DNA of 64,000 nt from Desmodesmus armatus (taxonomy: Eukaryota > Chlorophyta > Chlorophyceae > Sphaeropleales > Scenedesmaceae). The stretch is from the NCBI GenBank assembly GCA_007449985.2, contig VIIQ02000020.1, positions 1 to 64,000 on the forward strand, read 5' to 3'. Below, in pieces: positions 39,699 to 50,900 of this stretch; position 1 is the first letter of the stretch, and every line of letters starts with the position of its first letter. The position numbers and the translations under genes were made by a program. The notes beneath the pieces are model-generated. The model did not search any database and was not told the DNA's origin. It saw only the letters and a program-made list of their open reading frames with translations.

Positions 39699-40944
39699 AT
39701 GATGGACAGGGGACTATTTCTGGCATTTGCCTTGTTGGTTTTGTTGGCCTTAACCAGAGCCCAGGACGCTGAAATCCTGAAGGTGGGATTTATTCAGATT
39801 GCAGCAGGTTCTGCAACAAGTTCCATTTTCTTATACCATCAACTGTTGTTGTTGTTGCTGAAAAGCAACTATGCCACAGCTGTCTTCATGCATGTGTCTG
39901 CAAACCCAGCTCGTCATTGTGGCTGTTGTTGTCTTTGGTTGCCTGTCTTTCAGCCACCTCCCGACTGCATTGCTGCATTGGGTGCCAAGACATGGCACCA
40001 GACATCTAGCCAGCAGCACTAACTGTGCACCGGAGGTCTCCAAACAGACTTACACTGCATAATATACCTCGAGGTCACCTAAACAACAGTTGTGTGCGTT
40101 GTAGCAGGTGACTGCCATCCCCAATACAGAGAGGCTCAATACGCAGGCAAGCACCACATGTTGCATGGTCCCCTTCTGTGACCAGACTCAAGGCATGAAC
40201 CCAGCAGTGCTCAAGTTCACTTTGATGAACAGCATGTCACAAGGGATTATTGAATTGTTCAATTGAGGATCCGTTCACCTGTGATCAGTTCCAGCCTTGC
40301 TGCCACCCCTTACCCTGCAGGTGCGCAGCATCTGCGAGGAGATGGTCATGGCTGGGTGTGAACGCTGCACGCCCAGCTGGCAGAAGGGCGAGGGATTGGC
40401 TGCATGTGACCTGTTGGACACCTACAGCTACCTCTGCTACCAGATGCCAGGTGTGTGTGCGGCTACCGTGTGTCCGTGGTTGGGATGGATGTGTGTTTGC
40501 GGTACATGGAATATAGCAGGCCCCGTTGGAGATTGCAGGGCGCCGATGGGTTCATTTAGGCACATTGTTTTTCGAAAGGCCCATGAGCACAGCAGAAGTT
40601 AAACTTACTTATGCTGCCCAATGTACTGGTGTTTGAAGCTGTCGTCAGGCTTGGCCACACATGGCCACGTCTGATAACATCATGGTGTGTGACAAGCAAC
40701 GCAGCCTATAGGGAGGCCAACAACTGAAAGCCTATTGCTGCTGCTGTGTTCATTCATCCAACATATTCATATTATTGCTGCTGCTGTGTTGCCTGCAGAA
40801 ATGTCACAGTGCACTGAGTGGCATGCGATGTGCAAGGAGAACCCCGATCTCAAGTACTGCTACCATGCTATTGGCATTGCAAGCAGCGCAAGCCCAGCGA
40901 ACATGCAGCACGCTCGATATGAAAAACCCGATTGTCTTCTTTGA
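39699..40944 (+). CDS. small secreted Cys-Met copper-binding protein, CTR3-like (119 aa)
   Basis: Three exons (39699-39782, 40321-40450, 40799-40944) join in phase to 119 codons plus TGA. Residues 1-21 form a signal peptide (MMDRGLFLAFALLVLLALTR). The mature part has CEEMVMAGCERC and, across the second splice, CYQMPEMSQC followed by six residues and Cys. That is CxxMxxMxxC-x6-C, the Cys-Met motif described for Chlamydomonas CTR1, CTR2 and the soluble CTR3. No transmembrane segment follows, so the soluble CTR3 is the closest known type. Those genes respond to copper through CRR1. A TGTAA signal lies 171 bp after the stop. A longer transporter with unrecognised later exons cannot be excluded, but nothing like the CTR MxxxM membrane helix is visible before 41930. 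Confidence 0.7.
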
Positions 40945-41114
40945 CCGATTAGGGCCGTGCACAGTTGAGTTGAGGCATACAAGATGCTTTGTGGTGTTGT
41001 TGAGTGATGCAGAGGGCTTGTGGACAGAGTTCTGGAGCAAGGTTTTGCAGCTAGCGTGCTGGCATATTTGTCCGTGTTCTATACCGTTTACACTGTTAGA
41101 AATTTGTTACTATT

Positions 41115-41119
41115 TGTAA
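41115..41119 (+). terminator. TGTAA poly(A) signal of the Cys-Met gene
   Basis: TGTAA on the coding strand 171 bp after the stop is the standard poly(A) signal of volvocine algae. Confidence 0.5.
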
Positions 41120-41929
41120 GTAAACTTCGAAATTGGTGGTAGATTTCAGCCAAACTTGGCCGAAATCGGAAGAGCGCCCCAGACCCCATTTCGGATCCGA
41201 TTCCAAATGGAATCCGGATTCCAAACTCCATTTCCACAATCGTATTCGGGCGTCGCAGGGACTAATACTTGTTGATAGTGGTCTGAATGCTGCAAATCTG
41301 CGCTGTTTGCGCCCGAATCCTGCACAGGGAGCATCAGCGACACTAGCAGCAGTGATCTGTTCAAGAGCTTGAGGCCTGTCCTCTAGATACCGGCGTTTCA
41401 GTGCGAACACACAGAACAAATTCAAAGGCAATATCATACGTGTAGGGCACGAACTCCGCCATCCACTGCAGGAATGGCAGGGTTGACTGAACTTCAACGA
41501 ACCACACCATCCTGACTGTGTGAACAGCTCGCGTAGTAGAATCGGAGAGATTTGGCAGTCAAGCTTGAATTTCCAAGTAACAGTGTAAACGGCCTCCCTG
41601 CAACACACAGAAGAAGCAAGAATCGGCGCGTTCACCACACCAACGTAATGTTGGCATGTGCATGCAGTCATAAAAAAATCACTCTGCGGGCTGTTCGCCC
41701 CATGAACCCCACCGGGCCACTGGGTGGCACAACCAGCAGGTGCAGAATCCACCAACGGGCAGTCATCGCACAACACAGGCTAGCCTGTGCTGTCACAGCG
41801 TGTGTCACTGCCGCACCACTGGTGGCAATTGATGTGGAGCGAACAAAGCTGTGTGAAAGCTGTGCAAGAGGGCCGCCCTGGCAGTGCTACTTGACATTGC
41901 GCCACGGTGTGATACGATGCAACCATAAC
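41120..41929. other. region between convergent genes; weak minus-strand coding signal
   Basis: The minus strand has a short frame at about 41377-41503 beginning MVWFVEVQSTLPFLQWMAEF that reads like real protein, and a neighbouring frame with VTWKFKLDCQISPILLRELF. I do not recognise either. An imperfect inverted repeat built from GGATTCC/GGAATCC lies at about 41190-41225. Confidence 0.3.
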
Positions 41930-44900
41930 TCAGGCGCTGAGCTGCTCACCAGCCTCATCAGCAACAGCAACAGCAGCAGTACCTGCCTTCATGCTCCCAG
42001 CAGCCGCGCTGACTGCTGCACACACAGGCCTGTGCTGCTTCCAGACTGCCCGTTGACACACGCGCCCACAATAGCGCGCCACATGGCAGCCCCCACATAT
42101 GCAACTGCGCCCCGACACTGCCGCTAGCTCAGACAGCCCCATCAAGTTTGTGCAACCAGGGTTGTTGCACATGCTGGGCACTGCTAGGGACTGCAGTGCC
42201 CGTCCTGTGGAACAGAGCTGCCTAGCTGCCGCTGCTAGTGCGTATGAGTTGGACAGGCTGTCTGGCAGGAGCAGCTGGCATGTTGCCGCCAACTGCTCCA
42301 GCTGCTCCTGCACTGGCAGAGGTGCGTAGCCTGCAGCCACAAGCTGATCGCAGGTGCTGCCTGCAGCCAGCCACTGCTGCATGACTGACGAGAAACAGTG
42401 CAGATTCAACCTCACAGCATCCAGCTCAGACCCCTGTTGCAGCTCCACAGTATTGGTACTGCTGGGAGGCTCCTGCTGACGTTTGTGATGCAAAGCAAGG
42501 TGCTCCTGCAGCTGCTCAGCACACTGCATGAAGCAGTGGCCCAACACCACCGCACAAGGCACCATAGTAAGTGCAGCTGCTGCGCCAGCGCTGTCTGTTG
42601 CTGCTTGCCCGACCGATGCTCCATCACGCTGCTGCTGCTGCTGCTGTTGCTCCTGCTGCTTGTCTGCAGCACCAGCAAGCAGCGCTGAGGCTGCATCAAA
42701 CGCAGCAGCACAGTAACGCAGACTTGCCGTGACCCCAAGCGTGCTCTTGCTGCACCGGCTGTACTTGACGATGCTGGCCAGCAGGCTGTGAAGCTGGCGC
42801 TGCACCTTGGACCCCGGCCCTGCTGCCAGCGCCAACAGCACCAGAGGGGCGGGGTGGTGTGGGTAGTCTCCCGACACCTTGTTGTGGCACAACTGCAGCA
42901 ACATGGTATCGCTCAATGGCAAGTTGCCCTTGACAAGGTTGCTTGCACTGACTCCAGCTGCAAATGCTGCTGCTGCGGCTGCTGCTGTACTTCCACTGCT
43001 GCTGACATCACTGACACTGCCACTGGCAGCTGCCTCCGGCACTGCTTGTGCATTTGTAGTGCAGGGTCACTGCACAGTGTAGGTATGGTGTCAGCAGGGT
43101 TCTGGCTGTACCCTACTGTCACCTGGCCCTGGGTGCCTATACCTGCCAGCCTGTGCAGTGCACCTGGATCGGGTGATTGTAGTCAACAACACTGTCTGGT
43201 CCACATTCTCGGTTCTGTTTCGTGTTTCGGTTCTGTTGCCATCGTCAAAATTACGTGGCTGCCTTTGTCGCTGTACATCTGTTTGGTCTCTGAGTTCCTT
43301 CTAATCGAACACGTGCGTATTATTTGGGGGAACTACGGGAAGCTGGGCGAGGTGTTGGGCCTCCCCACTGGCTCATACGTCCCAGTAGCCGCTGGTGTTC
43401 TGGGCGCCCTGGCGGCCTCTATACTGCAGACCAGCAGTATCGACGAGGCTCCGGCATCCCCCGTGCAGCACCCCGGCAGCCCTGCAGGTTTGGCTTCAGG
43501 CGCCCTGCCTTACAGCAGCCTGGCAGCGGCAGTACGCAGCGATGGCAGTAGCAGCGGCTCTGCGCCCGCTGCTGGTCCCTCTCGCATCAGCAGCAGCAGC
43601 AGCAGCCCCCGCGCGTCAGGACCGCCACCTCCTGCCACGCCTTACAAGGATGCAGTGCAGTCGGAGGTGGTCACTGTCCCGTTTACCACACCCATCACGG
43701 TGACAGGTGGGGTTCAGGGGCGCCACTTTGGGACGGTTCTCGACATTGGGTGTACTTACTCAATCATGAACAAACCGTGGCTGCGCAAGAACAGCCATGT
43801 GTTCTTTTACCCCGGCAGCCCTGTGGAGCTGCTGGCCTTCGAGCCGCCCGCCCCCTCCCTGGGTGTCATGCTGGGCGACACACGCAGCCAGGCGACACAC
43901 CTGCTGCGCAACGTGCCTCTAGAGCTGGGTGACGGCATCTACAGGGTCAACTTCCTGGTCATGCCGCACTCCATGTTTGACGTGGCGCTTGGGCTTGAGT
44001 TTATGGACGCATACGCGGCGCGTGTGTCCACCAAGGCTTACGGGCTGCCCGGCACGGGCCCCCAGCTATACATCCCTACCCCGCGCTCCTTCTGCCGCCG
44101 CAGCCTGCAGCAGTCCTGGCCCGCCGGGCAGGCCTTCTACCACAACAAGGTACCGGGCCACTTCACCATCAGCAAGCAGCGTTACAACGCTGTGCAGGTG
44201 GCGCCCAGCTCCCTCTCTGCCTAGAGCAGTAGGGTGCCGCTTCAGAGTGTCTTAGTGTTGTTCTCGTCCGTTGTCAATGTCTGTTGTTCATGAGTCTTTT
44301 GTGGAGCCCGCCTCCGAGCGTGGCCTGCCCTCTGAGGCAGATGTTGAGGCAGTCATGGCCGCTTTGCAGTTGCAGCGGGAGCGTTATGCTCACCTCACTG
44401 ATGAGCAGTTTCACCGGCTGCAAGTCTTGTTGTTTGCTTATGTGGATATCTTTTCTGTGGATGGGGCCTCTTTTGGGTGTGTGGCTCGGGATAAAGAGTT
44501 CTATCATCGCATCCCAACGGGTGATGCTCGCCCTATTACTCAGCGCCCTTACAAGCTGAGTTATGCACAGGCTGTGTGGCTCAAGGGTGAATTGGATCGG
44601 CTGCTCCAGTTGGGGGTCATTCGCCCCAGCAGTAGTCCGTGGATGTCCCCTGTTGTGATTGTGCCCAAGCCGAATGGGAGCTGGCGGTTGTGTGTTGACA
44701 TGCGCTTGCTCAACAAGTGTACAGAGGCAGACCCCTACCCCCTCCCTACTGTTGAGGAGATGCATGCGGCTATGGGCGGTTGTGCCCTGTGGTCGAAGAT
44801 GGATTTTGTGAGTGGGTTTTGGCAGGTGGAGATCCATCCTGACGACTGCCACAAGTGTGGTCTCACCACCCCTCATGGCAACTTTGAGTTTGTGCGTATG

Positions 44901-47900
44901 GTTATGGGCATGCAGTCGGCTCCCTCCACGTTTCAGCGTCTCATGGACACCATGCTGGCGGGAGTGGAGCATGCTAAAACGTATATTGACGATACTTTTA
45001 CCTTTACGCCTGACTTTGACAGTCAGATTGCGGCTCTTGAGCGTGTTTTTGAGCGCACCAGGGAGTACAAGCTCACCATGAACCCCCTGAAGTGCAGCTT
45101 TTGTGTTGAGGAAGTGGTTTGTTTGGGGCATTTGGTGTCCGCTGAGGGCATCAGTCCTGTGATGGACAAGGTGGCAGCCATTCTTGAGCTGCAGCCCCCT
45201 ACTAATGCCAAAGCTATGCGTCGGTTTTTGGGCATGATGGAGCAGTACCGGAAGTACATCCCCCGCTATGCTCTCTTGGCGGCTCCTTTGCAGCTTATGT
45301 TGCGCCGCAATGTTGCGTATGTGTGGACGGATGAGGCTATTGTGTCTTTTGAGGCTCTGAAGGAAGCTTTGTGCTCGGCCCCCGTGCTGGCCTTGCCCAA
45401 CTGGGAGCAGCCATTCATCCTCACCACTGATTGGAGCCGTGTGGCTATTGGTGCTGTATTGTCACAGGAGCATCCGGGTACGGGTGAAGAGCACCCCATT
45501 GCTTTTGCTTCTCGTGCGCTTACCCCAGCTGAGCGGAACTATGCCGCCACTGAAGGGGAGTGTCTTGCTGTCAAGTGGGGTGTGGATAAGTTTCATTATT
45601 ATCTGCATGGCCGCCACTGGCAGTTGCGCACTGACCACAAGGCCCTTGAGTGGCTCAATACTGCTAGATTCACCAACTCCAAGCTGGAGCGGTGGGCTAT
45701 GCAGTTGCAGGAGTATGATTTCGATGTTGAGTATATCCAGGGTTCTACTAATGTGGTGGCTGATTATTTGTCCCGTGCCTCTGAAGCCACCCTTGAGCGG
45801 GAGGATGGCACGCGTGAGTCTGTGGTGTGTGGTGTGGCTGGTGGTGTGGTGCCCTGCAGTTCTGCTTGGCCTGCCGAGGCCGCTAAGCAGGCAGACTTTG
45901 ATTCTGTGGTTTGTGATGTATGCCAAGACCCAGGGGGTTTTGATAACATGGCCATTTGTTCAGGTTGCAATCGCTGCCTGCACCTGCGTTGTGTTATGCC
46001 TCCCCAGTCCACAGTCCCCACCGGTGAGTGGTACTGCCCCGGTTGTGACCCGCTGTTTGGCAATCTGGAGGAGTTGTTTGATGCTGCGCCCATCTTGCAG
46101 TACACAAGCTGTGACCCCTACTGCAATGAGGTTTTGCTTTCCTTTGTGCGCAGTGGTTATGATGAGGTTTTCTTGGAGGGTTTGCCTTCCCGCACAGCGC
46201 GTATTGTGCGCCACAGGGCGGCTTCTTTGCGCCCTCACCTTCGATTGGATGGTTGGTTGATGGTCATGCGGCATGGCACGTCTGGTGTCCCGCAGTGGCT
46301 CACTTGCCCACCTTTGTCTTACCGCTGGGACATCATTCGCTGTATGCATGATGCCCTTGGCCATGCTGGTACCCGTCAGTTGAGCGCTAGCATGAAGCAG
46401 CATTTCCACTGGCGTGGTTTGGATCGTGATGTTTCGTTGTTTGTTGCACAGTGTGATGCGTGCCAGCGGCGCAAGCTGGTCATTGCTGCGCCGCCGCCCC
46501 TCACTGAGCCCATTATCAGGGGCCCCTTTGAGCATGTTCATGTGGACTTGTGTGGTCCGTTTGACACGCCTGTGGCTGACCTGCATGGCAGGCTGTTTAT
46601 GCCTGAGAAGCCGATCAAGGCGTATGTTGTCCTAATGATCGACTACTTCACCAAGGCCGCTGAGTTTGCTGTCGTGTATGACAAGCAGGCCCCGTCTGTG
46701 GCGAAAGCTTTCTATTATTCGTGGATTTGTCGTTATTTTGTGCCCTCTCATGTCACCACCGACAATGGGTCGGAGTTTTCCGATGAGTTTAAGCACTTGC
46801 TGGCGCGGCTTGGTATCAAGCATGTGCACACCACAGCCTGCCACCCCGCAGCTAATGGTGTTGTTGAGCGGCTGGTTCAGTCCTTCAAGGCCATGCTTGT
46901 GAAGCATGTCAACGAGCACCCCCTGCACTGGTTGCAGAGTATGCCTGTCATGCGGCAGCAGTACTGGGCTCGTTTGCATACTGTTTTGGGCATGTCACCG
47001 CATGAGATGGTTTTTGGTCGTCGGCCTGTTCCAGTCATGCCCTTAGCGCGCGAGTTTATCGCTGCCGCTACTGTGGCTGACGTGTCGGTTGTGCCTGACG
47101 AGTTTGGGTGCCCTGATCCCCATTCACATGTTTATCATATGCGGCGGTTGTTCGAGGGTTTCGATGCTACGGTGTTTCAGGCGATTCGGCAGCAGTTCGC
47201 CAAAAACGCAGCTGCTTGGCCGTTGCGTGGTGGCAGTAGTCGTGAGCTGGCCCAGTTGAAACCTGGTGATTTAGCTTTGGAGGTTGTGTCTGGGCCTGTT
47301 TCTACTTTGGGTGAAGCTGTCAAGGGTCCCTTCAGGGTTGTTGAGGTTCGCGGCAACGGTGTGGTGGTGCTTACCACGGGCAGCACTGACTTCAAGCAGG
47401 CTGTGCATTTCACCCGCAACATCGGCAACTTGGCTCGGTATCTGGATCGTGCTTCTGTGCGGGCTGCTATGGCGCAGTCGTAGGCTTGTGGACATGGCAG
47501 GTGTTTTTTTTTTGCTGCTGTGGCGGTAACAATCCTCGCGCTACATAATGTAGTGCAGGGTCACTGCACAGTGTAGGTATGGTGTCAGCAGGGTTCTGGC
47601 TGTACCCTACTGTCACCTGGCCCTGGGTGCCTATACCTGCCAGCCTGTGCAGTGCACCTTGATCGGGTGGTTGTTGTCTTTCTCTTGTTTTGCGTGTGTT
47701 ACCGCCACAGTTTGCAGCCCTGTCCCTCTGTCCCTGCCTGCGCCCGTTGTGCCGTTGCAGATTGGTGTGTTTTGTGTGTGGTCATTTGGCCGGCTGTCTT
47801 GTGCAGTTGCCAGTGTGGCTTGGCTGGTGCAGCTTTGAGGTTGGTGTGGTTTCTCTTTTGGTGGGTCTCAGGCTTGTTTGGTTGGGGGGGAACGGCCTAG

Positions 47901-50900
47901 GCCTGACACAGCTTGGTGTAGAAATGCATGCAATGCTGTGTCATTCCTAGCAGAGTCGGATCAGCCTGAGCCCCACAGTAAGGTTGTGAGGGTTGCAGTG
48001 GTTGGAGCAGTTGGAGCAGTTGAAGCAGTTGGAGAAGTCCTGTGGTAGCAGTTGTGGCAGCAAGCCGTGGCAATTGCAGCAGGTGTGTCAGGTTTGAGCC
48101 CGCATGTGTGTACAACACACTGTGAAGGGCCAGGTTCAGGTCAATGTGCTGACAGTGTCATGCACTTGGAAAGGATGTGCCGCCCAAAAGTGGTGTGCGT
48201 CGTCCAAAACAACTCGGTAACAATCCTCGCGCTACACATTGGGCTCTGCTGCTGCTAGTCGCAGAGTGGCCTCAAACACTTTGATTATGGTGCATGCGTT
48301 TGCCATGAGGGCATCCTGGGCATGTAGGGCACAGCTGTAAGTGACAAGGCCGTTGTGATCTCCTGCTGTTGCTGCTGCGACTGCTGCTTCAACCGCTGCT
48401 GCTAGTGATCCCTCTGCTGGTGCCAGAGTGTCTGGGGCTGGCACCACTGAGGACACCAGTAGGGTCAACAGGCATTCCAAGCAGGGGCCAACTACCAAAG
48501 TCCATGGGGTACGGGGCTCCCCACTGGCAATGGGCGCAAGATTGGGCTGCAGCTGCTCCTGCTGCTTGTCATGTTGCTGTCGCAGGCGTGTGAGGCAGTT
48601 GTGTGTGAGGATTGGCAGCAACTCTGTCAGCAGTCCTGCTGAGGGTGCCAACACAATGCACTCACTGAGCAAGCTGCAGCTCCTCTCACTGCTGCTCCTG
48701 CTGCAGCTCCTTCTTCTGCTGCTGCTGCTCCTGCAGCTGCTGCTACTCCAGCTGTTGGTTCCGCTCCAACTACTGCTGCTGCCCCTGCTCCTGCTTCTGC
48801 TCCTGCCGTGGCGCTGCATCAGGCTGCTATTGGTGCTCTTGCCACTCTTGCTGTTGCCCTGTTGGGGCTCCTGTTGTGGCTTGAACGGGGACGGCAGCAG
48901 CTGTACTGCTGTCTGCGGCCCTGCGTATTCTGCAACTGCTTCTCGAGGCAGCTTGTGCAGGCCTGCTGCACTCCACAGACTGTGCAGAGCAGGGCAGCCC
49001 GAAAGCTGGCAGGCCAAGTCACGCGCTGGTTGGGCCTCAGGGCAGCTATCAGGTATGCTTGCTGTCAACTGCAGCACTGCCCACACCAACAGCATCTCTG
49101 TCTCGATCTGCAGCAGCATCTGCTCACTGAATGCACCTTGGGCCTTGGACGCCTGTGCATACAGCAAGGCAGTGGAAGGGTTGTGGGCCAGTCGAGCCTT
49201 CGCATGCCTTGAATACGATGGTAGGATGATTGGGTACTACCGTTCAAAGTTGGTCGCGATGCAGAGGCCATGCCAGATGACGATGGTGCTGACTCAGCAC
49301 CACCATCACGGTTGCTGCACAGTCACTGCACTGGCAGTACACGTGCTGATGTTGCTGTACAGCACAACTCACCCGTCGCGAACTGAACACACTAGCAACC
49401 ACACCATCATTTAGCTGCCTTCAGGTTTGACAGCCTTAGTAACCCTTGGATCCTACCCCCTGGCAGCAAACTCAAGAACTGAGCAGCCGTGCCGTGGCAC
49501 AACTCACTTGGTGCTTGGCGACGTAACAGAAGGTCGACACTAAACCCTTGAATGCCTTCATTGTGGTAAGCCCAGTGGACCCAGCCAGTTTTGCGGTCTG
49601 CAGCACTGTCTCTTTGCTGACACCCAGTGTAGCGGGACGCTACATGGCCTGAAAACGATCCTGAGAGCATCGCAGTGCACACTTTTATATGCTCCTGTTA
49701 CATTGGTAGCGGATTGGTTAGGGCCATCGCCTCATGTGGATGAGGTCTCCCAATCGAGTCCCGCAGTGGTGGACTCCAAGGCAGGTAGTCCCGCTGGGTG
49801 ATAGGGGGCCCCAGTGAGAAAATCGGACTTGAGGGCATCCGAGGACGTATGCGCCTTAGGGGGGGAGATATGTAGCGGGACGCTACATGGCCTGAAAACG
49901 ATCCTGAGAGCATCGCAGTGCACACTTTTATATGCTCCTGTTACACCCAGCACGTCAAACAAGCTGCAGGACAGAGGAGTCAGGCTGTCTGCTCGCACCA
50001 TATTGCTGACACCACTGCTGCCCACACTGCTGCCAGCATGCTGCTGCTGTCTGCGTTGCGGTTTGGGGCCTGTGCTGCGTCCTGCATGAGGCGTGCTGCT
50101 GCCTGCTGCCGTGGCTGCGGCGCCCGCACCACCACTGCTGATGGTACTTAGCCCCAGCACGGTGACAACAAGCATGGTGGCCAAGAAAGGAACAAGGTCT
50201 GGTGACAGCAGCAGCTTTCCTGCACCAGGATTTGCCTGCAGGGTGCCAGCACTGCTCAATGTGTCTACTAGCTGCACCAGCTGGCAAGCCATGTGCTGGC
50301 TCAGCGGTTTGCTGACAAAGCTGCCTTCACCCTGAGCTGGCAGCTCGTCCTGCTGTCGTAGCTGCTGCAGCCTGCCGTAAGTTTGTAACCCTGTCAAGAT
50401 CAAGTGCACAGCTGCAGGTGCTGCAGGCAGTGCAACGTGCTGGCTGAAGTGCCCTGTTGGTGAAAGCACACTGCTGACCAAATCAAAGGTTTGCAGCAGC
50501 TCGCCACAGCAGCGGTCTGCCTGCAATGCATCGGCCTGTCTCATGCACAGCAGGATAGTGCCGAGCCGCTGCATAAGGGGATGTGTAGCTGGGTCACTGG
50601 GCCCGCTGCTCCTGGTGACAGCATTGGAATCTTCAAATGCTGTTGCTGCTGCTTCAAGCTGTGCTGCTGCAGCATCCATGCCAGCACACAGTGCTCCATC
50701 AGCCTGGATTCCTGCAGCTGCTGGCGCACAGTGTTTGCAGCATGGGATGATGGTGATGACATGATGGCAGTCACAGCTGTGCCTAGCCATGCGTTCAGTG
50801 CGTGAAACGTCAACGAAAACTTCTCGTTGAACACAATCTCCTCGGAGTTTTGTGGCAGCTGCAGGGCCTGGACACACAGCGTTGCCAGCTTTGTTGTGAC

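Larger units (their letters stand above)
43055..48236 (+). mobile_element. Ty3-type retrotransposon with split direct repeats, copy 1 (5182 bp)
   Basis: The element starts TGTAGTGCAGGG and ends CGCGCTACA, and is flanked by CATT on both sides (4-bp target duplication). It has a protease-bearing ORF1 and a pol ORF2 without frame breaks. Its ends are not ordinary LTRs: a 121-bp block A (43055-43175) recurs as A2 (47549-47669). A 22-bp block B (47524-47545), 3 bp before A2, recurs as the right terminus (48215-48236). Confidence 0.85.
49628..49945 (+). mobile_element. TRIM (terminal-repeat retrotransposon in miniature), 318 bp
   Basis: Two identical 75-bp LTRs (49628-49702 and 49871-49945), each TGTAGCGGGACG...TTACA, flank a 168-bp interior. 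TGGTAGCGGA starting at 49704 resembles the start of a primer-binding site for initiator tRNA-Met. A polypurine run (49858-49870) directly precedes the right LTR. CCCAG is duplicated on both sides (49623-49627, 49946-49950). There is no coding capacity, so it depends on enzymes in trans. It lies inside a coding exon of the MYND gene; identical LTRs imply recent insertion. Confidence 0.9.

Noticed and set aside
47549..48236. Ordinary 688-bp 3' LTR
   Set aside because: Only its first 121 bp occur at the left end, and a copy of its last 22 bp sits just before it, so I report the split-repeat arrangement instead.
49703..49775. tRNA-like sequence with A-box and B-box resemblance
   Set aside because: The anticodon arm does not fold with a 7-nt loop, and the segment lies exactly between two identical LTRs. 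It is better explained as the primer-binding-site end of a TRIM.
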